Source: Pseudomonas sp. PD9R
GTDB lineage: Bacteria; Pseudomonadota; Gammaproteobacteria; Pseudomonadales; Pseudomonadaceae
NCBI RefSeq assembly: GCF_019200975.1
Contig: NZ_JAHTMR010000011.1
Location: 124,001-188,000, forward strand
Direction of reading: 5' to 3'
Length of the DNA: 64,000 nucleotides
The notes beneath the pieces are model-generated. The model made no database searches and was not told where the DNA came from. It was given only the letters and a program-made list of their open reading frames with translations. Below, in pieces: positions 9,186 through 17,681 of this stretch. Both the position numbers and the translations under genes were made by a program. Every line of letters begins with the position of its first letter. Positions within the stretch are counted from its first letter, which is position 1.

Positions 9186-10061
9186 ATGCGCGCTTTACTC
9201 GTGCTGTTCAGTTTGATGCTGTCGATGTCACTGTCCGCCGCAGAAAAACTTCAAGTGGTCACCAGTTTCAGCATTCTCGCCGACATGACGCAGCAGGTCG
9301 GTGGCGAGCATATCCAGATCACCGACATGGTCGGCCCCGACGCCGACGCACACACTTATGAGCCAACCCCGAACGATGCCCAAGCGCTGCTCAAGGCAAA
9401 ACTCATCATCAAGAATGGCCTGGGTTTCGAGCCATGGCTGGATCGTCTGGTGACCAGCACCGAATCCCGGGCCCCCGTCATCAGTGCCAGCCACGGCGTC
9501 ATTCCGCGTGCCCTGGATGAAGACGGCGAGACCATTGCGGACCCGCATGCCTGGCACAACCTCGCTAACGCCGAGTTGTACGTCAGCAACATCACCAAGG
9601 CACTGATCACCGCCGACCCGGCAAACAAAGCTGACTATGAACGCAACAGCCAGGCCTACCTGAAAAAGATCTACGCCCTGCTCGCCGAAGCCAAGACCAA
9701 ACTGGGCTCACTGCCGCCGGGCAATCGCAAAATCGTGACATCCCACGATGCATTCGGTTATCTCGGTCAGGCCTACGGTATCGATTTCATGGCGCCGCAA
9801 GGACTGTCCACCGAGCGCGAGCCGTCGGCCGCCGAAGTTGCTGCGCTGATTACTCAGATTCGTCAGGCCAAGGTCAAAGCGGTGTTCATGGAAAACATCA
9901 AGGACGCTCGCCTGCTCAAGCAGATCGCTGACGAAAGCGGCGCGCAGATTGGCGGCACGTTGTACTCCGATGCCCTCTCTGCCAGCGGTCCGGCACGCAC
10001 CTTTACCGGACTGTTCGAATACAACCTCAACACCCTGTACGACGCGTTGAGCAAGCCATGA
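9186..10061 (+). CDS. Periplasmic metal-binding protein of the ABC transporter (cluster A-I, ZnuA/MntC-like)
   Basis: 291-residue solute-binding protein with a signal peptide (MRALLVLFSLMLSMSLSA, cleaved before AEKLQ). Expected metal ligands are visible: His in GPDADAHTYEPTPND, His in ADPHAWHNLAN, His/Asp in TSHDAFGYLG and Asp in LYSDALS. The His-rich loop typical of many ZnuA proteins is absent, so zinc or manganese cannot be decided from the sequence; the Zur-like boxes favour zinc. Starts 11 bases after the permease stop. The ATG at 9186 is chosen because the signal peptide begins there. It appears full length, in contrast to its permease. Confidence 0.88.
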   Translation: MRALLVLFSLMLSMSLSAAEKLQVVTSFSILADMTQQVGGEHIQITDMVGPDADAHTYEPTPNDAQALLKAKLIIKNGLGFEPWLDRLVTSTESRAPVISASHGVIPRALDEDGETIADPHAWHNLANAELYVSNITKALITADPANKADYERNSQAYLKKIYALLAEAKTKLGSLPPGNRKIVTSHDAFGYLGQAYGIDFMAPQGLSTEREPSAAEVAALITQIRQAKVKAVFMENIKDARLLKQIADESGAQIGGTLYSDALSASGPARTFTGLFEYNLNTLYDALSKP

Positions 10062-10173
10062 TTACGCAACCATCCTTCCGGCAGTGACTGAATCGCCTCC
10101 TGCGCGCAAGCACCAAATGGCCTGACACGACAAATGTCTACATGACAACAGCCAGGGTTTGGGCCTAAGGTTT

Positions 10174-10187
10174 ATGCGCTAGCGCAT
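10174..10187. promoter_or_regulatory. 14-bp perfect palindrome upstream of the ThrRS-like gene
   Basis: ATGCGCTAGCGCAT, centred 35 bases before the ATG at 10216, in the 154-base gap after the metal-binding protein gene. Its position suits an operator, but it does not match the Zur core and no regulator can be named. Confidence 0.35.
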
Positions 10188-10215
10188 GTGATCGAAGTAT
10201 CCGAGAACAACAACC

Positions 10216-11112
10216 ATGATCCAGATCACCCTGCCCAATGGTTCATTGCGTGAATACGACCAACCGCTGTCCGTGCACGAGGTTGCTGCGAGTATTGGCC
10301 CTGGGCTGGCCAACGCGGCAGTAGCAGGTCGAGTCAACGGCATGTTGGTGGACTGCGAGTTCATGATCGAGGCCGATGCCAGGGTCAGCATAGTGACGCC
10401 GCAGGAGCCTGACGGCCTGGAAATCCTGCGCCGCTCCTGTACGTTGATGCTGGCCATGGCGGTCAAGCAACTCCACCCGCATGCGCAGATGCGCACGGGT
10501 TCGACACTGGGTGACGGTTTCTTTTGCGAGTTTGCAGTCGAACGCGCCTTGACCCCCGTGGACCTGCCGTTGATAGAAACACGCATGCAGTCATTGGCAG
10601 CCACCAATCACTCGATACGTCGCCGTGAGACACCTTCCCCTTCAATGCATGCCGAGAACCTGTCGATCTACCGACTGGGTGACTCCGAATATCTGACCAC
10701 CGGCCCGCATGTCCCGACGACCAAGGTACTCCAGGCATTTGCGCTCGATCACATCAGCGGAACCTTGCAACAACGGATCTACGGCACGTGCTGGTCCAGC
10801 CATCAGGAACTGCAACACTGGCGCCTACCGCCGCGTGTGATGGTTGTGAGCATGGGTGAACATCAGGTGACTTATGCACAATCGGTGACCGAAACCTTGC
10901 GCCGTACCGGCGTGCACGCCCTGGCCGACCTGCGTGATGAGAAAGTGCGCTACAAGATCCGCCAGCACAGCCAGACGGTGCCCTATTTGGTCGTGGTGGG
11001 AGAGAAAGAACAGGCCGGTGGGTTCGTCAGCGTGCGCAGTCGAAGTGGGGAAGATTTTGGCAGGATGGGGATTGAAGCGGTGTGTGCGTGGTTGAGTCAG
11101 CCTGAGGATTAA
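10216..11112 (+). CDS. Threonyl-tRNA synthetase-like protein without catalytic domain
   Basis: 298 residues aligning with ThrRS in three pieces: a TGS domain (1-62), the editing (SAD) domain (about 63-202) and the anticodon-binding domain (about 205-297, including LADLRDEKVRYKIRQHS and PYLVVVGEKE). The whole class II catalytic core (about 300 residues with motifs 1-3 and the catalytic zinc site) is missing; the segment after QRIYGTCWSSHQELQHW is joined straight to RLPPRVMVVSMG. In the editing site E. coli ThrRS has His73, His77, Cys182 and His186; here the equivalents are Arg73, Leu77, Thr161 and His165. So neither aminoacylation nor normal editing is expected. Full-length ThrRS paralogues are known in Zur/COG0523 clusters, so this is probably a derivative adapted to tRNA or thrS-mRNA binding, or a decaying copy. 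The frame is open throughout. Confidence 0.8.
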   Translation: MIQITLPNGSLREYDQPLSVHEVAASIGPGLANAAVAGRVNGMLVDCEFMIEADARVSIVTPQEPDGLEILRRSCTLMLAMAVKQLHPHAQMRTGSTLGDGFFCEFAVERALTPVDLPLIETRMQSLAATNHSIRRRETPSPSMHAENLSIYRLGDSEYLTTGPHVPTTKVLQAFALDHISGTLQQRIYGTCWSSHQELQHWRLPPRVMVVSMGEHQVTYAQSVTETLRRTGVHALADLRDEKVRYKIRQHSQTVPYLVVVGEKEQAGGFVSVRSRSGEDFGRMGIEAVCAWLSQPED

Positions 11113-11130
11113 GGGTCCTGGTGCGGACGC

Positions 11131-11213
11131 TGTCGCGAGCAAGCCCGCTCACACTTGGCCATGTTCCCCCAAGAGAACTCGGACAAATATGGCAGCGGGC
11201 TTGCTCGCGAAGC
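11131..11213. repeat. REP palindrome, second family (TCGCGAGCAAGCCCGCT)
   Basis: Inverted arms TCGCGAGCAAGCCCGCTC (from 11133) and AGCGGGCTTGCTCGCGA (to 11210) around a ~40-base spacer. This is a different sequence family from the six GATCGCAGCC elements of the window and is the common GCGGGCTTGCTCGCGA unit of fluorescent pseudomonads. It sits between convergent gene ends. Confidence 0.88.
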
Positions 11214-11215
11214 TT

Positions 11216-11737
11216 TTAGGCTCTTGGTTTCACAGTCCCGCAATCCTGCCCCAACCACACGGCGCGCGTATCGAGGCTGCCCTTTTGCTGGATGCCGGTG
11301 GCATTGAAAGTACCGTTGACCTTGGTGGTGAACTCACGATCGCTGAGGAACGTAGCCACACCCGCACCTTGCGCTTTCGGACAGCTGAAGCGGAATTTCC
11401 ACTGGTTGCCGGTGCGGTCGGTGATTTCCTGCTTGCAGCCCGATTGCGGGTCCGTCAGCGGAATGTTGTCCGACTTGACCTGCTCCGGGGTCAGGCAAGC
11501 GCGAATCCCTTTACCACCCATGGTGATGCCCTGCTTTTCCAGCTGCGCACGCTGCTCAGGGGTCATCTGGCTTTGCAATTGCCCGAGGATCAGTTGCAGA
11601 TCAGGCATGTTCTGATCGTCGACCTTCATATTGCTCGTGGTCAATTCCCACAGCCCTGGTTGGAGCATCTGCGCTTGAGCAACCACAGGAAGTGCCACAC
11701 CTAGTGCCATGGCCAAACCCAGCAGACGAACATTCAT
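11216..11737 (-). CDS. DUF3617 periplasmic protein
   Basis: 173 residues with a signal peptide (MNVRLLGLAMALGVALPVVA, likely cut after AQA) followed by the DUF3617 pattern: GLWELTTSNM at the start of the mature domain, an internal Gln-rich helix (LQLILGQLQSQMTPEQRAQ), conserved cysteines in RACLTPEQ, SGCKQE, FSCPKA and a final GQDCG. Function is unknown; location is periplasmic. AGGAG precedes the ATG at 11737. Divergent from cardiolipin synthase. Confidence 0.85.
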   Translation of the reverse strand: MNVRLLGLAMALGVALPVVAQAQMLQPGLWELTTSNMKVDDQNMPDLQLILGQLQSQMTPEQRAQLEKQGITMGGKGIRACLTPEQVKSDNIPLTDPQSGCKQEITDRTGNQWKFRFSCPKAQGAGVATFLSDREFTTKVNGTFNATGIQQKGSLDTRAVWLGQDCGTVKPRA

Positions 11738-11869
11738 CGTGTAACTCCTGATCAGTAGTGGCCGTTAGACGTCAGCCACAGGCTTCGGTTCATGGACCAA
11801 TTAAATAGCGACATTCTGCCCGGAACATGGTCTGTTACGCATTGAATCTTCAGGAGCAAGGCTGCCCCC

Positions 11870-13309
11870 ATGGATTATTTTGGACCGCATATTTTCGGCT
11901 ACACCATTGCCTTGCTGCACTCGCTAGGCATGATCGCGGCAATACACGCCGTGCTGACCGTTCGAACCGCCCAAGGCTCGATTGCCTGGGCACTGTCATT
12001 GTTTTTCATTCCCTACCTCACGCTGATCCCCTATCTGGTGTTCGGCCGCAGCACTTTCGATGGCTACATCAAGGCCCGCCGCCAAGCCAACGAAGAAATG
12101 CGCAAGGCCATCTCCGAACTGAATTGGCGCCCATGGGTGGAAGAGGCACTGACGGCGCGCGCGTCCAATGCGTATGCGTCCCTGAGGGCGATGCCGAAAC
12201 TGGGCCGCATGCCATGCCTGGCCAACAATGAAGTGCAATTGTTGATTAACGGTCGGGCCACGTTCGACGCTATTTTCGACGCCATCAGCCAGGCGAAAGA
12301 AGCGGTGCTGGTTCAATTTTTCATCATTCACGATGACCGACTCGGCCAGCGCCTGCGCGACTTGCTCCTGCGCAAGGCCGCCGAAGGTGTGGCGATTCAT
12401 TTGCTGTACGACCGCATTGGCAGCCACTCCCTGCCCCACAGTTATGTGCAGGCGCTGCGCGACGCCGGTGTCGAGGTCAAAGCCTTCGCTACCCGCAGCG
12501 GCTGGCTTAACCGTTTCCAGGTCAACTTCCGTAACCACCGCAAGATTGTGGTGGTGGACGGAATCCTGGGCTTCGTCGGCGGGCACAACGTCGGCGACGA
12601 ATACATGGGTGAAAAACCACCCTTGGCACCCTGGCGCGATACCCATGTTCGAGTGCGCGGACCGGTGGTGGCGTGCATGCAGGAATCGTTTGCCGAGGAC
12701 TGGTTCTGGGCGGCGCGCTCATTACCACCCATGATCCTCCCGGAGGTGTATCCAGACGACGGTGTGCTCTGCCAGTTGCTCGCCAGTGGCCCGGCAGATT
12801 CCTACGAGACCTGCTCACTGTTCTTCGTCGAAGCCATCCATGCGGCGACCGAACGCGTCTGGATCACCAGCCCTTATTTCATCCCCGACGAAGCAGTATT
12901 CGCTGCATTACGCCTGGCCGTATTGCGCGGGGTTGATGTACGGATTCTCCTGCCTTCACGCCCCGATCACCGAATCGTTTATGCCGCCTCCAGCCTGTAT
13001 GCCTTCGAAGCCGTGCGCGCCGGTGTGCGGGTGTTCCGTTATGAACCCGGCTTCCTGCATCAGAAAGTGGTGTTGATCGACAGCGAAATCAGCGCCATCG
13101 GCAGCGCCAACATGGACAACCGTTCGTTCCGGCTGAATTTCGAAGTGATGTTGCTGACGGTGGACAGTGCGTTTGCTGCCGAAGTGGAACAGATGCTCAA
13201 CGACGACTTTGCCCAGGCTCACGAAATCGCCAAAGAAGAAGGCCGGGAAACCCACCGCCTGCAACAAGTCGGCATGCGGGTCGCCCGGCTTATTTCACCC
13301 ATCCTTTAA
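11870..13309 (+). CDS. cls: Cardiolipin synthase
   Basis: 479-residue phospholipase-D-superfamily enzyme that makes cardiolipin from phosphatidylglycerol at the inner membrane. Two hydrophobic N-terminal segments are followed by two HKD motifs, NHRKIVVVDG near residue 222 and LHQKVVLID near 397, each with the downstream GG/GS-N element (GGHNVGDEY, GSANMDNRS). Length and architecture match ClsA of gamma-proteobacteria. Its stop overlaps the convergent cfa stop by four bases. Together with cfa it forms a small membrane-lipid modification locus, though on opposite strands. Confidence 0.94.
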   Translation: MDYFGPHIFGYTIALLHSLGMIAAIHAVLTVRTAQGSIAWALSLFFIPYLTLIPYLVFGRSTFDGYIKARRQANEEMRKAISELNWRPWVEEALTARASNAYASLRAMPKLGRMPCLANNEVQLLINGRATFDAIFDAISQAKEAVLVQFFIIHDDRLGQRLRDLLLRKAAEGVAIHLLYDRIGSHSLPHSYVQALRDAGVEVKAFATRSGWLNRFQVNFRNHRKIVVVDGILGFVGGHNVGDEYMGEKPPLAPWRDTHVRVRGPVVACMQESFAEDWFWAARSLPPMILPEVYPDDGVLCQLLASGPADSYETCSLFFVEAIHAATERVWITSPYFIPDEAVFAALRLAVLRGVDVRILLPSRPDHRIVYAASSLYAFEAVRAGVRVFRYEPGFLHQKVVLIDSEISAIGSANMDNRSFRLNFEVMLLTVDSAFAAEVEQMLNDDFAQAHEIAKEEGRETHRLQQVGMRVARLISPIL

Positions 13310-14490
13310 GGCGTGTAAATGTCATCCCGGGTCCATGGCAGTTCATGACTGCCATCGGGGTGAGTCTTCACCGCCAGTATCTGATGCAGGTTGATCCAAC
13401 CCTTGGCGAACGCGTAGGCACATCCCGCCAGGTACAACCGCCAGATCCGCAGTGCTTGTTGCGGCACCTCTTTAGAGGCGGCTTCCAGATTATCCTCAAG
13501 CCGCTCACTCCAGTGGTCCAGAGTACGCGCGTAGTGCAAGCGCAGACTCTCGACATCGACGATCTCAAGCCCGGCTTCGCTGATCTCGGCAGAGATCATC
13601 GACAGATGCGGCAACTCACCATTGGGGAATACGTACTTCTCGATGAAATCGCCGGCACCGCGTCCCACTGGGCGACCATCCGTGTATTTGGCGGTGATCC
13701 CGTGGTTCATCACCAAACCACCTTCCTTGACCGCACCGAACAGGGTTTTGCAGTACTCGGCCAGGTTCGCATGGCCGACGTGCTCGAACATGCCCACGCT
13801 TACCACTTTGTCGAAGCGCCCGTCTTGGGGCAGATCGCGGTAGTCGAGCAGTTGCAGTTCAACCAAGTCCTCCAAACCTTCTTCCTTGACCCGTTCACGA
13901 GCCAGGGCCAGTTGCTCTTTACTTAGGGTGATGCCAAATACTTTCGCGCCAAACTCACGCGCTGCATACCGCGCCAACCCACCCCAGCCACAGCCGACAT
14001 CCAGCAAATAGTCGCCAGGTTGCAGACGCAACTTGCGGCACAGGTGACGGAATTTCGCCTGCTGGGCCTGTTCAAGGGTCTCGCTACCCGTCTCGAAATA
14101 GGCGCAGGAATACGCCATGTCACTGTCGAGCCACAGCTGATAAAAAGCGTTGGACAGGTCGTAGTGGTAGGAAATCGCCTTGGCGTCGGTTTCCTTGTCG
14201 TGGACGACGCGCACTGGCTGAGTGTCCAAATCACCGAGCAACGCCTGGCTCCATTCATCAACAACGCGTATCACGTCGCTGATAGAACCCTCCAACTCAA
14301 GTTTGCCCTCGACAAACGCCGCTCCGAGCGCGTCCAGGCTTGGATGAGTGAGCTGGGGAACCATTTGTGGGTCCTTGACCACAATTGTGACGCTGGGCGT
14401 CGGCCCCAGATTAAATTCATGGCCGTCCCAGAGTCGCAGGCGTAGCGGTAACTGCAGATTCTGTAAGGCCGGTGGAAGTTGCGCGAGCAT
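13306..14490 (-). CDS. cfa: Cyclopropane-fatty-acyl-phospholipid synthase
   Basis: 394-residue SAM-dependent methyltransferase that turns unsaturated acyl chains of membrane phospholipids into cyclopropane chains, usually in stationary phase. The SAM-binding motif LLDVGCGWGGLARYAA lies about residue 165, followed by VVSVGMFEHVGHANL and the active-site region. Start at ATG 14490 is supported by AAGGGGG 7 bases upstream; an earlier GTG-type start (14535) has none. The 225 bases upstream to the P-type ATPase gene hold no gene; its AT-rich part probably contains the cfa promoter. Confidence 0.94.
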   Translation of the reverse strand: MLAQLPPALQNLQLPLRLRLWDGHEFNLGPTPSVTIVVKDPQMVPQLTHPSLDALGAAFVEGKLELEGSISDVIRVVDEWSQALLGDLDTQPVRVVHDKETDAKAISYHYDLSNAFYQLWLDSDMAYSCAYFETGSETLEQAQQAKFRHLCRKLRLQPGDYLLDVGCGWGGLARYAAREFGAKVFGITLSKEQLALARERVKEEGLEDLVELQLLDYRDLPQDGRFDKVVSVGMFEHVGHANLAEYCKTLFGAVKEGGLVMNHGITAKYTDGRPVGRGAGDFIEKYVFPNGELPHLSMISAEISEAGLEIVDVESLRLHYARTLDHWSERLEDNLEAASKEVPQQALRIWRLYLAGCAYAFAKGWINLHQILAVKTHPDGSHELPWTRDDIYTP

Positions 14491-14715
14491 GGAGGATCCC
14501 CCTTGTTTCAGACGTCTGATCAGAGGGTAGACCATCTTGGAAAAATAGCTGGCTATCGAATTAATAGCCGTTTTCTATGATTCGCGGCAAATAACCAATC
14601 ACCGCGAATGCACAAAATGCCATGCCCTCAACGTTAATGACTGCGGACACGGCGCACAGTTCTGAAAATTTTATGGCCGATAATCCCCCGGTTTAGAACG
14701 ATTGCAGATTTTTTC

Positions 14716-16626
14716 TCAGTCTTCATCCTTCAACTTCAGCAACGGTTCCTGGAACCGCAGCAGACGCCCCGCATTACCCAACACCAATAATGTGCTGAGG
14801 TTATGCAGCAACGCCGCAATCATTGCACCCGCTGCGCCGAGCCAGCCGAATGCGGCGAAGGCAACAATCGCCAGAGTCCAGCCCAAGCCAATGATCACGT
14901 TGACCTGCAAGGTCTGCCGACACTGCCGACTCAAGCGCACACACGTCCCGAGGCGACGCAGGTCGCTCCCGATCAGTACGATGTCCGCCGAGGCCAGCGC
15001 TATGTCCGCGCCACCCGCGCCCATCGCGACGCCGACCACTCCCGCCTTTAATGCCAACGAATCATTGATGCCATCCCCGACCACCATAGGCCGGAAACCA
15101 CTGTCGATTTCCTTGAGCACGCGGTTCAGTTTGTCTTCGGGCAACGCCTGCGCTTCGACATCACTGATGCCGACATCCCGCGCGAGAGTGTGCGCGACAC
15201 TTTGGCGGTCACCGGTAAGCAAAAGCTGCCGGCCCAGGCCAAGGTCTCGCAATTCGCTCAAGGCAAACTTCGCTTCGGGTTTGACGCTGTCGGCCAGTAA
15301 CAACCAGGCCAGGAATTCACCGTTGAGTGCGAGCCCGGCAATCGGGCCGTCGTGGTCAGGAACCACCGACGTGGCGATGCCCAATTGAGCGAACAATTCT
15401 GGCCTGCCCAGTGCCGCCTCGCCCTGCTCTGTCATAGCCACCACACCCAAACCCTGACGTTCGTGCAGGTCGGAAAGCAGCAGGAAATGCTCCTGTGAAA
15501 CCAGCCCGGCCAGCGCACGACTAACCGGATGACTGCTGGCAGAGCCGAGGCTGGCGGCGAGTTTCAGGACGTGCGTGCGATCCTCCAGCGGGCTGTCGAT
15601 CGATTGCAGACGCAAGGTGCCGAAGGTCAGGGTGCCGGTCTTGTCGACCACCAGTGAGGTCAAGTCTGCCAACTCTTCAAGAAACGCCGAACTGCGAATC
15701 AGAATGCCGTGCCGAGCCGCCACCGCCACCCCGGCAATCGCCGTCGCCGGTGCCGACAACACCAGTGCGCAGGGGCACGCCGCCACCAATACCGCGAGCA
15801 TGGCCTGGGCATTATTGGTGATGAACCAGGTCACCGCCGCCAGTAACAACACCAGCACCATGTAGCTACCGGCGTAGCGCTCAAGTAACCGGGTAATTGG
15901 TGGCTTCGAACGTTCGGCGTTTTGCATCAGTGCGATGACTTTACCGAGGGTCGATTCTCGGCCCGTGCGGGTTACTTCGATGCGCAGTAGCCCATCAAGG
16001 TTGATCGCGCCGCCGAACACCAGCATGCCGACACCCGCCTCCACCGGCACCGACTCGCCGGTAATGGATGCGGTGTCGAGACTCGCCTGACCGGACAACA
16101 CCCGACCATCTGCCGGCACTCGATCACCGGCGCGCACCTCCACCCGATCGCCCGCCTTCAGCGTGCCATTGTCGACCTCGACGATCGAGCCGTCAGCCTG
16201 AAGCTTGCGCGCGTGGCTGCGGGTCAGTTTGCCGAGGGCATGAATGGCTTCTTGCGAACCGATTACGCTGCGCTCTTCCAGCACGTGGCCAAAGATCATG
16301 ATGATCGGCAGCAATGCAGCCGTCAGCAAATCGCCCGTCGCCCAGGCACCGAGCATGGCGAGGGCGATCAATTGATCGGTGATGCCGTGCAGGCTCGGAT
16401 ACCGCAGGCTGTACCAGGCCGAGCGCATGACCGGTATGGCCACCAGCACGGACGCAAAGCCCAACAACAATTGACTGACCCCGGTCTGCTCCGGCGACAA
16501 CCAGCGCCAGACGAGCCCCAGTGCAAGCAAGCCAAGTGCGAGCATGGCCAAGGTCAGTTGACGGGCAGCGCTGCGTTGTTCGGCCGAAGACAACATGCTC
16601 GGCGCAGCGGCAGTTTGAGCAGTCAT
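14716..16626 (-). CDS. P1B-type heavy-metal-transporting ATPase without N-terminal metal-binding domain
   Basis: 636-residue P-type ATPase with all catalytic elements: TGES (189-192), membrane CPC (284-286), DKTGT with the phosphorylated Asp328, the P1B-specific HP pair (366-367) and GDGIND (517-522). The cytosolic N-terminus has no CxxC domain; membrane segments start at about residue 24. The last helix carries HNLST (608-612), unlike the MxxSS of copper pumps or the Asp of ZntA. I recall, but cannot check, an HNxST-type site in mycobacterial CtpC. The metal is therefore uncertain (zinc or manganese most likely). Last gene of a four-gene operon with ATGA overlaps, behind three SPFH proteins and a Zur-like box. 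Confidence 0.88.
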   Translation of the reverse strand: MTAQTAAAPSMLSSAEQRSAARQLTLAMLALGLLALGLVWRWLSPEQTGVSQLLLGFASVLVAIPVMRSAWYSLRYPSLHGITDQLIALAMLGAWATGDLLTAALLPIIMIFGHVLEERSVIGSQEAIHALGKLTRSHARKLQADGSIVEVDNGTLKAGDRVEVRAGDRVPADGRVLSGQASLDTASITGESVPVEAGVGMLVFGGAINLDGLLRIEVTRTGRESTLGKVIALMQNAERSKPPITRLLERYAGSYMVLVLLLAAVTWFITNNAQAMLAVLVAACPCALVLSAPATAIAGVAVAARHGILIRSSAFLEELADLTSLVVDKTGTLTFGTLRLQSIDSPLEDRTHVLKLAASLGSASSHPVSRALAGLVSQEHFLLLSDLHERQGLGVVAMTEQGEAALGRPELFAQLGIATSVVPDHDGPIAGLALNGEFLAWLLLADSVKPEAKFALSELRDLGLGRQLLLTGDRQSVAHTLARDVGISDVEAQALPEDKLNRVLKEIDSGFRPMVVGDGINDSLALKAGVVGVAMGAGGADIALASADIVLIGSDLRRLGTCVRLSRQCRQTLQVNVIIGLGWTLAIVAFAAFGWLGAAGAMIAALLHNLSTLLVLGNAGRLLRFQEPLLKLKDED

Positions 16627-17681
16627 TGTGCAGCTCCCTGAATGATCAGCCGGGAATCGTCTTTCGGATCAACCGTGGTGACCGAACCGGCCTGACCGAG
16701 AATCTTCGGCATCCGCTCGCGGTAAATCCGCAGCAACATTTGTGGGTCGGTGCCTTGTTGTTGGGCCTTGGCCAGGCTCAACACCGTGGCCGTATCCGCC
16801 GAGGCTTTCGCCAGTCGCTCGCTCGCCTGGGCGTGGGCAACTTGCAGGGTGCGATCGGCTTGTTCGTTGGCGGTCTGGGTCAGCTTCTCGGCTTCGGTGC
16901 GCGCGTTGGCCACCGCTTTGTCAGCTTGTTGGCTGGCAGTCAGCACGGCATTGAAGGCGTTGACCGCCGGGCCGGGCAAACTCGATTGCACATCCACCCG
17001 TGCCACTTCAATCCCCAGCCCCTGCCCTGTTGCCGTCAATTCAGCGAGGCGTTGGTTGATGCCTTGTACCAGATCTCCGCGCAGTCGTTCCCGTCGTTCG
17101 GCCGCCTGATTATCCGCGCCGATCAACTCCGGTCGGGCGACCAGAATGGTGTCCAGATCTCGTGCGGCGGTGAGGGCTACAGCGCTGCGAGTAACCAGTC
17201 GATCCAGGGCTGGCAATACATGTTCGCCTTGAAGCACAAAGGCATAGGGCTCAGTGACCTTGTAGAAAACCCGCACATCCAGCTGCACCACACCAGCATC
17301 GCCCGTCAGCAGGTAACCGGAACCCGCCAATGCGTCACTGATCGGAGTGGCAAAACTGGCCACATGATCAAACTGCAACGCAGCGTCTGTGCGCAACAAA
17401 TTTTCCACTCGACGCTCGATCACACGATCCGCCGCCGGCAACAAAATGACCTGCTCAAACGGTCGCGGCCACGCCAACAGCAGACCGGCATTTTGAATGC
17501 GATCCAATGCACCAAAGTGAAGAACCACCGCGCGGTTTTGCGGATCGATCTGCCGCACATTCGAAACCGCCCACGCCAGAGCAGCCAGCACTGTCACCGC
17601 ATACAGGGCGAGAAACGCCAATCGCCCGGCCTGAATCCAGGGGCTGCTCAATTCATTTGTTCCACGTGGAACCAAACTCAT
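16623..17681 (-). CDS. SPFH/band 7 (HflK-like) membrane protein
   Basis: 352 residues with one N-terminal membrane segment (about 19-40, FLALYAVTVLAALAWAV), a SPFH domain (about 45-230) and a long Ala/Gln/Glu-rich coiled coil (about 230-310, e.g. ANARTEAEKLTQTANEQADR), the usual order in HflK/HflC and flotillins, which form large ring assemblies on membranes. It is annotated in relatives as an HflK-type protease modulator, but true hflK/hflC lie elsewhere next to hflX/hfq, so this is a paralogue. Overlaps both neighbours by ATGA. A parS palindrome overlaps codons 4-9. Confidence 0.85.
   Translation of the reverse strand: MSLVPRGTNELSSPWIQAGRLAFLALYAVTVLAALAWAVSNVRQIDPQNRAVVLHFGALDRIQNAGLLLAWPRPFEQVILLPAADRVIERRVENLLRTDAALQFDHVASFATPISDALAGSGYLLTGDAGVVQLDVRVFYKVTEPYAFVLQGEHVLPALDRLVTRSAVALTAARDLDTILVARPELIGADNQAAERRERLRGDLVQGINQRLAELTATGQGLGIEVARVDVQSSLPGPAVNAFNAVLTASQQADKAVANARTEAEKLTQTANEQADRTLQVAHAQASERLAKASADTATVLSLAKAQQQGTDPQMLLRIYRERMPKILGQAGSVTTVDPKDDSRLIIQGAAQ
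17659..17674. promoter_or_regulatory. parS site inside an SPFH gene
   Basis: TGTTCCACGTGGAACC, 15 of 16 bases of the palindrome at 55508. It lies at the 5' end of the coding sequence and encodes Val-Pro-Arg-Gly-Thr in the minus-strand gene. Confidence 0.87.
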
